Below are positions 21,683-29,723 of a stretch of 29,723 nt of DNA, in pieces. Origin of the DNA: an uncultured Eubacteriales bacterium. GTDB lineage: Bacteria > Bacillota_A > Clostridia > Oscillospirales > Oscillospiraceae. The notes beneath the pieces are model-generated. The model worked only from the letters and a program-made list of their open reading frames with translations. It did not search any database and was not told where the DNA came from. Location of the stretch: contig CASTQR010000001.1 of NCBI GenBank assembly GCA_949451265.1, positions 1 through 29,723 of the forward strand, written 5' to 3'. Position 1 is the stretch's first letter. Every line of letters starts with the position of its first letter. The position numbers and the translations under genes are program-made.

Positions 21683-24016
21683 CTACTCCGCCTTCTTTGT
21701 GGTCTTTTTGGCGGCTGTGGTCTTTTTCGCCGTGGCGTTCTTGGCGGTGGTGGTTTTTTCCCCGGCGGTTTTCTTGGTGCCCGCCGTCTTTTTCGCCGTA
21801 GACGCGGTTTTCTTCGCCGCCGTCCTTTTCGCGGGCTTCTCCTCCCCGCCCTCCTCCGGGTCGGAGGCGTCCGCCTTCTTCTTATACCCGCCCCGCTTAT
21901 CCTCCGGCAGGAAGTTGGAGCACTCGGGATTGATGCAGAAGGGCCGCTTGAACCCCCGGCCGGACAGCTTGAACATGGTCTGTCCGCAGATGGGGCAGTT
22001 GTCCTTGACGGGCACGTCCCAGGTCATGAAGTCGCAGGCCTTCCGCTCGTCCTTGCTGTTCAGGTGCTCGCAGCAGTAGTAGGTGTACTGCTTGCCGGAC
22101 TTTTTGCTCACCCCGGTGCGCTTCACCAGACGGCCCCCGCACTTGGGGCACTTCCCCGGCATCTCCACCACCAGGGGCTTGGTAAAGGTGCACTCCGGGT
22201 AGCCGGGACAGGCCAGAAACCGCCCAAACCGCCCGGATTTGATCACCATCTGCCGCCCGCACAGGTCGCAGACCTCCTCGGACACCTCATCGGGCACCTT
22301 GATCCGCTCGCCGTCCAGCTCGCTCTCCGCCTTTTTCAGCTCCGCATCAAAGCCGCCGTAGAAGTCCGCCATCACCTGCTTCCACTGCACCTCCCCAGCC
22401 TCCACCTTATCCAGGCGGCTCTCCATCTGGGCGGTGAAGTCCGCGTCCACAATGTCGGGGAATTTGTCCTTCATCAGGCCCGTCACCACCTCGCCCAGCG
22501 GCGTGGGGCGCAGGTACTTGCCCTCCTTCACCACATACTCCCGGCTGGTGATGGTGGAGATGGTGGGGGCGTAGGTGGACGGGCGGCCCACCCCCCGCTC
22601 CTCCAGCGCCTTGATCAGGGTGGCCTCGGTGAACCGGGCGGGGGGCTGGGTGAAGTGCTGGGCGGGGGTGAGGGCGTTGAGCGTCAGACCCTCCCCCTCC
22701 TTCAGATCGGGCAGGGGGGACTGGGGGGCCTCATCGTCCTCGTCCCGGCTCTCCTCGTAGACGGCGGTGAAGCCGGAGAACTTGATGGACGAGTGGCTGG
22801 CCCGGAAGCGGTAGCCCGCGGACTCCACCTCGATGGACACGCTGTCATACACCGCCCCCGCCATCTGGCAGGCCAGGAAGCGACTCCAGATCAGCTTGTA
22901 GAGGCGGTACTGCTCCGGGGTGAGGCTCTTTTTCAGATCCTCCGGGGTCAGATTCACATCGGAGGGCCGGATGGCCTCATGGGCGTCCTGGGCGTTCCCC
23001 TTGGCCTTGAACCGCCGGGTTTTCTCCGGGTAGTACTGCTTGCCGTACCGGGCGAGGATGAAGGTTTTCGCCGCCGCCAGCGCCTCCTCGGACAGGCGCA
23101 GGGAGTCGGTACGCATATAGGTGATGAGGCCCACGGTGCCCACGCCCTCAATGTCCACCCCCTCGTAGAGCTGCTGGGCGATGGACATGGTGCGCCGGGG
23201 GGTCATGTTCAGCTTCCGGGACGCCTCCTGCTGGAGGGTGGAGGTGATGAAGGGGGGCGCGGGGGCGCGGTTCTTGTCCTGCCGCTTCACGCTCTTTACC
23301 GTGAAGGGGGCGGACTTCACCGCGTCGGTGACGGCCTTCACCTCGTCCTCGCTGGACAGCTCCAGCTTCTTCTCCCGGCCGTAGAAGTCCGCCTTGAACT
23401 GCCCCAAATTGGGGGCAAGCCGAGCCAGATCGGCGGTGATCGACCAGTATTCCTTGGGCTGGAAGGCGCGGATCTCCTCCTCCCGCTCCACCGCCAGGCG
23501 GGTGGCTACCGACTGCACCCGCCCCGCCGACAGCCCCCGCCGGATCTTCTTCCACAGCAGGGGGGACAGCTCATAGCCCACGATCCGGTCCAGCACCCGC
23601 CGGGCCTGCTGGGCGTCCACCAGATCCTGATCGATGTCCCGGGGGTTGGCGATGGACTCCCGCACCACCTTCTGGGTGATCTCGTTGAAGGTCACCCGGC
23701 AGGTCTTTTCCTTGGGCACCTCCAGCACCGTTTGCAGGTGCCAGGAGATGGCCTCCCCCTCCCGGTCAGGGTCGGTGGCCAGGTAGACCTTGTCGCTGGC
23801 CTTGGCGGCCTTTTTCAGATCCCGGATCACGTCCGCCTTGTCCTTAATGTTCTGGTACTCCGGATCGAAGGTGTTCACGTCCACCCCCAGGGTGCTCTTG
23901 GGCAGATCCCGGATGTGGCCCATGGAGGCCTTCACCTCAAAGCCGGGGCCCAGGTACTTGCCAATGGTTTTCGCCTTGGCGGGCGACTCCACAATCACCA
24001 AATTTTGTTTTGCCAT
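21683..24016 (-). CDS. topA: DNA topoisomerase I with lysine-rich tail
   Basis: Type IA topoisomerase that relaxes negative supercoils, 777 aa. The TOPRIM acidic triad is in TDPDREGE (81-88), the active Tyr300 in GVGTVGLITYMRTDS. Three C-terminal zinc ribbons follow (CDLCG...CPGYPEC, CPKCG...CCEH, CPICG...CINPEC). The last about 50 residues are a low-complexity tail of Lys, Ala and Thr (repeats such as AAKKTASTAKKTAGTKKTAG), which resembles histone H1-type DNA-binding tails and is known from some bacterial TopA proteins. ATG 24014-24016 is 11 bases after dprA. Intact despite the length. Confidence 0.98.
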   Translation of the reverse strand: MAKQNLVIVESPAKAKTIGKYLGPGFEVKASMGHIRDLPKSTLGVDVNTFDPEYQNIKDKADVIRDLKKAAKASDKVYLATDPDREGEAISWHLQTVLEVPKEKTCRVTFNEITQKVVRESIANPRDIDQDLVDAQQARRVLDRIVGYELSPLLWKKIRRGLSAGRVQSVATRLAVEREEEIRAFQPKEYWSITADLARLAPNLGQFKADFYGREKKLELSSEDEVKAVTDAVKSAPFTVKSVKRQDKNRAPAPPFITSTLQQEASRKLNMTPRRTMSIAQQLYEGVDIEGVGTVGLITYMRTDSLRLSEEALAAAKTFILARYGKQYYPEKTRRFKAKGNAQDAHEAIRPSDVNLTPEDLKKSLTPEQYRLYKLIWSRFLACQMAGAVYDSVSIEVESAGYRFRASHSSIKFSGFTAVYEESRDEDDEAPQSPLPDLKEGEGLTLNALTPAQHFTQPPARFTEATLIKALEERGVGRPSTYAPTISTITSREYVVKEGKYLRPTPLGEVVTGLMKDKFPDIVDADFTAQMESRLDKVEAGEVQWKQVMADFYGGFDAELKKAESELDGERIKVPDEVSEEVCDLCGRQMVIKSGRFGRFLACPGYPECTFTKPLVVEMPGKCPKCGGRLVKRTGVSKKSGKQYTYYCCEHLNSKDERKACDFMTWDVPVKDNCPICGQTMFKLSGRGFKRPFCINPECSNFLPEDKRGGYKKKADASDPEEGGEEKPAKRTAAKKTASTAKKTAGTKKTAGEKTTTAKNATAKKTTAAKKTTKKAE

Positions 24017-24027
24017 ATCCTAAAACC

Positions 24028-25272
24028 TTACTCCATTTTCAATTTCACGGCGGCCTGGAACCGCCTGCCGCCCTCGCCGGACACGTACCCGTCCACCTCC
24101 AGCAGGGTCAGGGCGGACAGCACCCGCCGCACGGGGATCTGGGTGCGCTCCACCAGATCGTCCACCCGGAACGCGCCCCCGTCCATCGCCAGCAGCAGCT
24201 CCCGCTGGTCGTCGGTCAGCCTATCCTTACAGTCCGCCCACCGGAGATATTCCACCTTTTCCCGGGGAGCGGCCTCTTTTTTGGGTTCCGCCGGGGCCTT
24301 GGGCCTGTTCCCCGCCGCCGGGACAGCCGGCGGATCGGGCAGGCGCTGCTCCGCCGCGGCCGGGGCCAGGGGATCCGCCCGCAGCAGTTTGCCCGGAAAC
24401 CGCTGTTCAAACTCGCACAGCACATCGCCCGCGCTCATAATCAGCTTGGCGGAGCCCATCTGGATCAGCCGGTTGGTGCCCTCACTCATGGGCGCGCCGA
24501 TGGGACCGGGGACGGCGAATACCTCCCGGTTCTGATCCAGGGCGTGGCCGATGGTCAGCAGGGTGCCGCCGGATCGGGCGCTCTCCACGGCGATGACGCC
24601 CACGGACAGGCCGCTGAGAATCCGGTTGCGCACAGGGAAATGGCCGCTCTTGTGCTCCGTTCCCGGCGGGTACTCGGAAAACAGCGCCCCCACCGCCGCC
24701 ACGTCCTCATACAGCGCCCGGTGGTACTTCGGGTACACCACGTCCAGCCCGCCGGCGATGACGGACGCCACCGGCCCGCCCGCCTTCAGCGCGCCCCGCA
24801 CCGACGCCGCGTCAATGCCCTGGGCCATGCCGGACACGATGAGGGCACCCCGGCGGCTCAGCTCCCCCGCCAGCCGGGAGGCGATCTCCACGCCGTAGGG
24901 GGTGGCCTCCCGGGCGCCCACCATGGCGATGGCCACCTCCTCGTCAAAGGCGAACTGCTTCCCCTTCCAGTACAGCACCAGAGGCGGCTGGGCGATGGCC
25001 TTCAGCCGCTCCGGGTAGGTGGCGTCCTGGAGGGTCAGCAGGCGGATGCCCAGCCGGTCGCAGTCCCCCAAAATCCGATCCGCTCCATCAAGAGACTTGC
25101 TCATCAGGGAGCGGATAGCCTCCCCGCTCAGCCCGCCCAGGGTCTCAAAAGCCCCCTGGTCGGCAGCGTGGATCTGCTCCGGGCTTCCGAACCGCTCCAG
25201 CAGGCGCACCGCAGTCTGCCCCGCGATCCCCCGGCGCTGGGTGAGCCAGAGCCAGTGCTTCAGATTTGACAT
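24028..25272 (-). CDS. dprA: DNA-processing protein DprA
   Basis: Loads RecA on incoming single-stranded DNA in natural transformation; 414 aa. A SAM-like N-terminal part (LKHWLWLTQRRGIAGQTAVRL), the Rossmann-like core with VGAREATPYG, SGMAQGIDAASVRGAL, VIAGGLDVVYP, FPVRNRILSGLSVGVIAVES and GGTLLTIGHAL, and a C-terminal winged helix (about 350-414) after an Ala/Pro-rich linker. I chose ATG 25270-25272, with GGGAGAGG nine bases upstream; another ATG nine bases further up abuts that site. First of the dprA-topA pair. Confidence 0.96.
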   Translation of the reverse strand: MSNLKHWLWLTQRRGIAGQTAVRLLERFGSPEQIHAADQGAFETLGGLSGEAIRSLMSKSLDGADRILGDCDRLGIRLLTLQDATYPERLKAIAQPPLVLYWKGKQFAFDEEVAIAMVGAREATPYGVEIASRLAGELSRRGALIVSGMAQGIDAASVRGALKAGGPVASVIAGGLDVVYPKYHRALYEDVAAVGALFSEYPPGTEHKSGHFPVRNRILSGLSVGVIAVESARSGGTLLTIGHALDQNREVFAVPGPIGAPMSEGTNRLIQMGSAKLIMSAGDVLCEFEQRFPGKLLRADPLAPAAAEQRLPDPPAVPAAGNRPKAPAEPKKEAAPREKVEYLRWADCKDRLTDDQRELLLAMDGGAFRVDDLVERTQIPVRRVLSALTLLEVDGYVSGEGGRRFQAAVKLKME

Positions 25273-25293
25273 ACCGCCCATCCTCTCCCTGTT

Positions 25294-26064
25294 TTACTCG
25301 TCGTCCCGGGCCATCTCCCACAGCACCACCGACGCCGCCACAGCGGCGTTCAGCGACTCACATTGGGCCTGCATGGGGATTTTGATGGTCTTTTCGCACA
25401 GCGCCAGGGCGGCGTCCGACACCCCCCGGCCCTCGCTGCCGATGATCACCGCCGCCCGTCCCAGTGGAACGCGGCGCACATCCTCCGTGTCCTCCCGCAG
25501 GGCGGCGGCGTACAGCGGGATCCCTGCCCGGGCCAGCCTGTCCGCCCCTTCCTCCAGGGCACACTCGTACACGGGCAGACGGAACACCGCCCCCATGGTG
25601 GCCCGCACCGTCTTGGGGCTCCAGGGGTCGGCGCAGCCGTGGCACAGCAGCAGCCCGTCCGCCCCGAAAGCGTCGGCGGTGCGCCACATGGTGCCCACGT
25701 TGCCAGGGTCCTGCACCCCGTCCAAAATCAGGTAACGCCTTCCCTCCAGCGCGGGGGGCAGGGCCAAGGGCCTCCCCCGGCACACAAAGACGATCCCCTG
25801 GGGGGTCTCCGTGTCCGCGATGGAGGCCAGCAGGCTGTCCGGTACCTCCACCGCCCGAACCCCCTGGGGCAGCTCCGGCAGGGGCACGCCAGGGGCGGTA
25901 ATCACCGTCTCCAGCTCCGCCCTCCAGCGCAGGGCCTCCCCCAGCAGCTTGGGGCCCTCGGCGGCGAAGGCGTTCTCCTCCCGGCGGAAGGAGCGGCGGC
26001 TGTTCAGCTTGCGTATCCGGGCCAGCAGGGGGTTGGCCCGGCTGGTAATCACGTCCCGCTCCAA
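25294..26064 (-). CDS. TrmH/SpoU-family RNA 2'-O-methyltransferase
   Basis: SAM-dependent RNA ribose methyltransferase with a trefoil-knot fold, 256 aa. Motif 1 is DPGNVGTMWRTADAFGADG, motif 2 VIIGSEGRGVS and motif 3 IPMQAQCESLNAAVAASVVLWEM. The N-terminal domain (ITSRANPLLARIRKLNSRRS) is the L30e-like substrate binder. The frame runs up to an ATG at 26103, but that ATG sits inside the lysS terminator. I therefore start at TTG 26062-26064, with AAAGGGGGG nine bases upstream. Target (23S rRNA or tRNA) is not identifiable. No promoter is seen after the terminator, so it may be expressed by read-through. Confidence 0.93.
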   Translation of the reverse strand: MERDVITSRANPLLARIRKLNSRRSFRREENAFAAEGPKLLGEALRWRAELETVITAPGVPLPELPQGVRAVEVPDSLLASIADTETPQGIVFVCRGRPLALPPALEGRRYLILDGVQDPGNVGTMWRTADAFGADGLLLCHGCADPWSPKTVRATMGAVFRLPVYECALEEGADRLARAGIPLYAAALREDTEDVRRVPLGRAAVIIGSEGRGVSDAALALCEKTIKIPMQAQCESLNAAVAASVVLWEMARDDE

Positions 26065-26095
26065 GGCCCGCGGCCCCCCTTTCAATTCAATGCGC

Positions 26096-26129
26096 AAAAG
26101 CATACCGGCTGGGTTTGCCGGTATGCTTT
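26096..26129 (-). terminator. intrinsic terminator of lysS
   Basis: Perfect 10-bp stem GCATACCGGC / GCCGGTATGC (26100-26109 with 26117-26126), 7-nt loop, four T after it on the minus strand. Confidence 0.85.
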
Positions 26130-26141
26130 GGGGACAGGTTC

Positions 26142-27647
26142 TCAGTCTAACGGCTTCATGGTGGGGAACAGCAAAACCTCCCGGATGGAGTCGTTGTTGG
26201 TCAGCAGCATCACGCAGCGGTCGATGCCGATGCCCATGCCGCCCGTGGGGGGCAGGCCGTATTCCAGGGCGGTGAGGAAGTCCTCGTCCATCATGCCCGC
26301 CTCGTCGTCCCCCTTGGCCCGCAGCTCCACCTGCTTCTGGAACCGCTGGCGCTGGTCGATGGGGTCGTTGAGTTCGGAGAAGGCGTTGCCCATCTCGCTG
26401 CGGCAGATGAACAGCTCGAACCGCTCGGTGAGCCGGGGATCCTTGGGGGATCGCTTGGCCAGCGGGGACACGTCCACCGGGTGCATGGTGATAAAGGTGG
26501 GCTGGATCAGCTTGCCCTCCACCCGCTGGTCGAACACCTCATAGAGGGCGTTCCCCCAGGTCTTGTCGGCGGTGGCGGGCAGCTCCACGCCGATGGATTT
26601 CGCCGCCGCCACCGCCTCCTCGTCGGAGCTGATGGACATGAAGTCCAGGCCGGTGTACTGCTTGACGGCCTCGTACATAGGCAGGCGGGGCCAGCCGGGG
26701 GTCAGGTCAATCTGCTCCCCCTGCCACTCCACCTGGTAGGTGCCCAGGATCTTCTGGGCGGCGGAGGACAGCAGATCCTCGAACAGGTCCATCATGTCGT
26801 TGAAGTCGGCGTAGGCCTGGTACAGCTCAATGGTGGTGAACTCCGGGTTGTGCCGGTTGTCCATTCCCTCGTTGCGGAAGATGCGGCCAATCTCATACAC
26901 CCGCTCCAGCCCGCCCACAATGAGCCGCTTCAGGGGCAGCTCGGTGGCGATGCGCAGGTACATGTCGATATCCAAGGTATTGTGGTGGGTGATGAAGGGC
27001 CGGGCGGTGGCGCCGCCGGAGATGGTGTTCAGCACCGGCGTCTCCACCTCCATGTAGCCCCGGGCGTCCATGAAGTCCCGGACGTACTTGATGAACTGGG
27101 AGCGGATGGTGAAGTTCCGCTTCACGTCCGGGTTCATGATCAGATCCACGTACCGCTGGCGGCAGCGGGTCTCCACATCGGTGAGGCCGTGGAACTTCTC
27201 CGGCAGGGGCAGCAGGGACTTGGACAGCAGGGTGACGGTCTTGGCCTTGATGGAGATCTCCCCCCGCTTGGTGCGAAAAACCTCCCCCTCCACCCCCACG
27301 ATGTCGCCGATGTCGTACTTTTTGAAGGCGGCCAGGGCCTCCTCCCCCACGTCGTCAATGCGGACGTAGAGCTGGATCCGGCCCGCCCCGTCCTGGAGGT
27401 CAGAGAACACGGCCTTGCCCATGCCCCGCTTGGACATGAGGCGGCCCGCCAGCCGGACGGTCTGGCCCTCCATAGCCTCGAAGTGCTCCTTCACCTCATC
27501 GCTGTGGTGGGTCACGTCGAACTTGGTGATATGGAAGGGATCCTGCCCCTGCCTCTGGAGCTCCGCCAGCTTGTCCCGGCGGATGCGAAGCAGCTCGGAC
27601 AGGGAGGGCTCCTCCTGGACGGGCTGGTTCTTGTTCTGATCAGCCAT
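26142..27647 (-). CDS. lysS: lysyl-tRNA synthetase, class II
   Basis: Charges tRNA-Lys; cytosolic homodimer, 501 aa. The N-terminal OB-fold anticodon-binding domain ([21 protein letters not shown]) precedes the class II core: motif 2 in [21 protein letters not shown] and motif 3 [17 protein letters not shown] 27645-27647 is 33 bases downstream of greA, with which it is co-transcribed from the strong promoter at 28218-28246. The gene pair greA-lysS is common in Firmicutes. Confidence 0.98.
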   Translation of the reverse strand: MADQNKNQPVQEEPSLSELLRIRRDKLAELQRQGQDPFHITKFDVTHHSDEVKEHFEAMEGQTVRLAGRLMSKRGMGKAVFSDLQDGAGRIQLYVRIDDVGEEALAAFKKYDIGDIVGVEGEVFRTKRGEISIKAKTVTLLSKSLLPLPEKFHGLTDVETRCRQRYVDLIMNPDVKRNFTIRSQFIKYVRDFMDARGYMEVETPVLNTISGGATARPFITHHNTLDIDMYLRIATELPLKRLIVGGLERVYEIGRIFRNEGMDNRHNPEFTTIELYQAYADFNDMMDLFEDLLSSAAQKILGTYQVEWQGEQIDLTPGWPRLPMYEAVKQYTGLDFMSISSDEEAVAAAKSIGVELPATADKTWGNALYEVFDQRVEGKLIQPTFITMHPVDVSPLAKRSPKDPRLTERFELFICRSEMGNAFSELNDPIDQRQRFQKQVELRAKGDDEAGMMDEDFLTALEYGLPPTGGMGIGIDRCVMLLTNNDSIREVLLFPTMKPLD

Positions 27648-27680
27648 TGGTCTTCTCTCCTTTAGTATAGGTAGGCCGCC

Positions 27681-28154
27681 TCACCGCTGGATGGCAACAA
27701 CCTCATATTCGATATTGCCCGCGGGGGCCTCCACCACCGCCACCTCGCCGATGGCCTTCCCCAGCAGGGCCTTGCCGAAGGGGGATTCCTCGGAGATCCG
27801 CCCGTTCATGGGATCCGCCTCCTGGGAGCCCACCACCTGGTAGGTCTCCTCCTCCCCGGTCACCACGTCCTTCACGGTGATCCGGCTGCCCATCCGCACG
27901 GTGTTGGGGTCGGTGGCATGTTCCTCGATGACGGTGCAGTTGGCAAGGATGTTCTCCAGCTCCGCGATCCGGGAGTAGAGCTTGCCCTGTTCGTTTTTCG
28001 CCTCGTCGTACTCGCTGTTCTCCGACAGATCGCCAAAGGACCGGGCCTCCTTGATCTGGTCGGCCACCTCTTTCTCCCGCACGGTTTTCAGGTACGTCAG
28101 CTCGCTCTTCAGTTCCTCCAGGCGCTCCGCGCTCAGTTTGTATTCCTTGGCCAT
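27681..28154 (-). CDS. greA: transcription elongation factor GreA
   Basis: Reactivates backtracked RNA polymerase by stimulating transcript cleavage, 157 aa. The N-terminal coiled coil ends in the acidic tip DLSENSEYDEAKNEQ, with the two catalytic acidic residues typical of GreA; the C-terminal FKBP-like domain has ESPFGKALLGKAIGEV. Start at ATG 28152-28154; the ribosome binding site AAAGGA is about 12 bases away, slightly long. First gene of greA-lysS. Confidence 0.97.
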   Translation of the reverse strand: MAKEYKLSAERLEELKSELTYLKTVREKEVADQIKEARSFGDLSENSEYDEAKNEQGKLYSRIAELENILANCTVIEEHATDPNTVRMGSRITVKDVVTGEEETYQVVGSQEADPMNGRISEESPFGKALLGKAIGEVAVVEAPAGNIEYEVVAIQR

Positions 28155-28217
28155 CTCGGTCCATCCTTTCTTCCGCCCGCTCCCCTTCCGGCGGGGACGG
28201 CGCAGGGTTTCTATGGA

Positions 28218-28246
28218 ATTATAGATACTTTACCGCCTTTTGTCAA
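28218..28246 (-). promoter_or_regulatory. consensus sigma-A promoter for greA-lysS
   Basis: Perfect -35 TTGACA (28241-28246), exactly 17 bp, perfect -10 TATAAT (28218-28223). The stop codon of the upstream small gene (28230-28232) lies inside the spacer. Confidence 0.9.
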
Positions 28247-28505
28247 GGGGTTCCGGCCCATCCCCCACCCCCAGGGCGCCGCCCCCCGCGTCCCCGGCGT
28301 TCCCGCCGGGGGCCAGCAGGCCCTCGTCCCCCGCCGTGTTCAGCGCCATCAGCGCCAGATTGCTGCGCATCAAGTCGAACAGGGAGGCCAGCACCGCCAG
28401 CTCGTCCGCCGTCTTGCCCTGGCCGATCCAGACGGACAGGGCCGCCGCCGCGGCCACCAGGTCGGCCCCCTGGGTCTGGGTATGGATCAGGCTGTCCCGT
28501 CTCAC
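28230..28505 (-). CDS. small uncharacterised protein (possibly DUF6774-like)
   Basis: 91 aa, no motif that I recognise with certainty. The central part is helical (LVAAAAALSVWIGQGKTADELAVLASLFDLMRS is split here only by length) and resembles small clostridial proteins with an ELxxLxxxLxxLGxxL pattern, perhaps DUF6774. A glycine-rich tail (PGGNAGDAGGGALGVGDG) follows. Start is GTG 28503-28505 with GGGGGG six bases upstream. Its last codons and stop form the spacer and -35 of the greA promoter. Its upstream region carries the terminator hairpin at 28556-28582; a -10-like TATACT without a good -35 is present. Function unknown. Confidence 0.65.
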   Translation of the reverse strand: MRRDSLIHTQTQGADLVAAAAALSVWIGQGKTADELAVLASLFDLMRSNLALMALNTAGDEGLLAPGGNAGDAGGGALGVGDGPEPLDKRR

Positions 28506-28555
28506 CGTGCTCCCCCCTTCGTTTCAGTATATGCGGCTATGGGGAAAAGGCGCGC

Positions 28556-28582
28556 AAAAGCCGGGAGCCTGAATTTCCCGGC
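28556..28582 (-). terminator. terminator hairpin downstream of the transposase remnant
   Basis: Stem GCCGGGA / TCCCGGC (28560-28566 with 28576-28582), 9-nt loop, followed by TTTT on the minus strand. It may have belonged to an older gene whose last codons (reading CHDLRYVKTL then TAA at 28595-28597) seem to survive just upstream. Confidence 0.55.
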
Positions 28583-28605
28583 GGCGTTAGGGAATTACAG
28601 CGTTT

Positions 28606-28953
28606 TCACATACCGCAGATCGTGGCAGGGCGCGCCCCCTGGAAAGGGGGATATGCCAGTTGAACGGCGGATATACCCCGCTTATCCTGGCTCACAAAAT
28701 AGAATGCCAGAAACCACTGCGTCAGTGGCATATGAGTCTTGTGCAGCACCGTCCCCGCCGTTACCGAGGTCTGGTGACGGCATTGGGCACACTGGTATCG
28801 TCCGTTGGACAGCCGGTATCCGTGACGGCACCCACATTTGGGGCAAATATACCCGCTCCGCCAGCGCAGCGACGCCAGATGCTCCTGGCACTGTGCCTCA
28901 CTGGAGAACCGCTTCAGGATTGTCCCAAGCGGCATACCTTTTTTCTTTGCCAT
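28606..28953 (-). pseudogene. IS1595-family transposase, C-terminally truncated
   Basis: The first about 99 residues match the N-terminal part of IS1595/ISXO2-type transposases: zinc ribbon with CPKCGC (37-41) and CAQCRH (55-60), then QTSVTAGTVLHKTHMPLTQW and FYFVSQDKRGISAVQL. After that the text departs into YPPFQGARPATICGM and stops, so the catalytic DDE/DDN domain (about 200 residues in complete members) is absent. The upstream end may reach to about 29056, where GGCTGAGTTAAAGGGATAAT could be part of the IS terminal repeat; no matching other end was found. Inactive remnant. Confidence 0.85.
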
Positions 28954-29056
28954 GACTCTTTTCCCTGCTTTCCAGTATCATAGCACTATCCTATCAGCCG
29001 CTGTGTCCCTTAATCCGGCACTTTCCTTGGCTGAGTTAAAGGGATAATCACATAAA

Positions 29057-29592
29057 TAAATTAAGGAGATTACCGCCATGGAGAGAAAAACCGTTGAAAC
29101 CATCTCGCTACGCTGATCGCTTCCCGCCCACCGCTGCTGCGCGGCTATAATTACGCTGTAGATACCATTGGGAAAGAACAGCAGCGCAACCCAGCCATAA
29201 TACCCCCTTTGGGTGCCCTCTAAATGAAAACCCTTCAAATTCCAAAAGGCGAAAGAAACCAGCACCAAAATAATACCTATGTATTGAATCCCGGCCAGGC
29301 TCACATTCCATAGTAACCGATCAAAGAGAAGGGGGGCAGCACACAGCCAAACATACCGACGATGGACTGAATCACATAGGGGCCAGTTTTCACCGCCCGA
29401 ATGCAGCCCAGGTTATATAAAAACAGAACCATCCCGGCAGAAACCCCACAAAGCAGGGTGACAACCGAAAGTGATGACTTTAGCCCCCAGAGAAAAGGAG
29501 TGTGAGAAAAAAGCCGACAAGTCCTGTGATGACTGAGAACACCAACGCAGCCTGCATTGGTCCTCGCGGGAAGAATTGGCATATAGTTTACT
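29057..29592 (-). pseudogene. DMT/EamA-like transporter, two frameshifts, both ends lost
   Basis: Three minus-strand frames join into one membrane protein. First MQAALVFSVITGLVGFFLTL LFSGG to a stop at 29480-29482; then LKSSLSVVTLLCGVSAGMVL and onward to YVIQSIVGMFGCVLPP; then LLWNVSLAGIQYIGIILVLV, SFAFWNLKG and YYGWVALLFFPNGIYSVIIA. One base is missing in the run of C at 29484-29488 (plus strand) and one in the run of G at 29331-29336. The several hydrophobic segments and the repeated GI/VL pattern fit a drug/metabolite transporter. The 5' end is replaced by a secreted-protein remnant near 29590 and the 3' end by the IS1595 remnant near 29056. Certainly non-functional; the family call is tentative. 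Confidence 0.65.
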
Positions 29593-29723
29593 TGTATAGC
29601 TTCTGATGGTATATACCCGGCCTGCTGGATGGTGACGGTGCCGCTGCGGCGCTGGCGGGGACGGCCAGCAGGCCAAACAGCGTAGCCACCACCAGCAGCA
29701 TGGACAGCAGGCGGTTGAAATGC
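29588..29723 (-). pseudogene. signal-peptide remnant of a secreted protein, cut by the right edge
   Basis: The open frame enters from the right edge and reads HFNRLLSMLLVVATLFGLLA, then VPASAA, a classical signal peptide with an AXA cleavage site. After a short APSPSSRPGIYHQKLYK it stops at 29588-29590. In the next frame GTVTIQQAGY reads like the true mature start, so one base may be missing near 29655-29660; beyond about 29592 the transporter remnant begins. The start codon is outside the window. Most likely a 3'-truncated secreted or surface protein. Confidence 0.5.

Noticed and set aside
21596..24535. Very long open frame on the plus strand opposite topA and dprA
   Set aside because: Antisense shadow of two clearly conserved genes in GC-rich DNA; low-complexity His/Gly/Leu-rich text without domains or ribosome binding site.
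28520..28550. CATATACT upstream of the small gene as a sporulation (sigma-E type) -10 box
   Set aside because: No acceptable -35 element at either the sigma-E or sigma-A distance.
28660..28983. Plus-strand open frame opposite the transposase remnant
   Set aside because: Shadow of the zinc-ribbon coding sequence; no ribosome binding site or domain.

Overview
The window looks like chromosomal DNA of a GC-rich, spore-forming member of the Clostridia, most likely Oscillospirales (Flavonifractor / Lawsonibacter / Pseudoflavonifractor type). The reasons are the fused ispH-rpsA gene, the cmk-plsC-ispH/rpsA and scpA-scpB-DUF2953-gerW-dacF orders, the sporulation gene gerW and the overall high GC. 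This placement is inference from gene content. No tRNA, rRNA or CRISPR array was seen.

Left part (1-6.1 kb): a nucleoside-type BMP lipoprotein (cut by the window edge) follows deoC on the minus strand, suggesting nucleoside/deoxyribose salvage. The BMP transcript appears to start with a nested hairpin containing a terminator-like U-run. Rightward come an XRE-type protein with a glycine-rich ten-residue repeat domain, then an XRE regulator translationally coupled to a fused permease-ATPase ABC exporter. A strong bidirectional terminator separates these from a leftward GNAT acetyltransferase gene.

Middle (6.1-26.1 kb), almost all on the minus strand: housekeeping genes for tRNA and rRNA modification (trmFO, SpoU methylase, RluB-type), DNA topology and uptake (topA, dprA), lipid synthesis (plsX, acpP, plsC), RNA processing (rnc), chromosome segregation (scpA, scpB), isoprenoid/translation (ispH-rpsA), cmk, a flavoprotein, an RpiR regulator, dacF and gerW. 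Several good sigma-A promoters with 17-bp spacers can be read directly. Between these genes lie broken ones: a 5'-truncated DUF362-type ferredoxin gene with an internal stop, a GNAT gene whose ribosome binding site points at an ATA codon, and a divergent regulator / small-gene pair (21.0-21.5 kb). Both members of that pair are frameshifted and share a 16-bp perfect inverted repeat.

Right part (26.1-29.7 kb): lysS and greA behind a consensus promoter, a small uncharacterised gene, and then an AT-richer graveyard. It holds a truncated IS1595-type transposase, a DMT/EamA-like transporter broken by two frameshifts, and the signal-peptide end of a secreted protein cut by the window edge.

I did not find a convincing new multi-gene system. 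The most unusual items are the regulator / small-gene pair at 21 kb, the structured leader before the BMP gene, the HTH protein with the glycine-rich repeat domain, the hairpin that covers the dacF ribosome binding site, and the mobile-looking inverted-repeat element between scpA and scpB.
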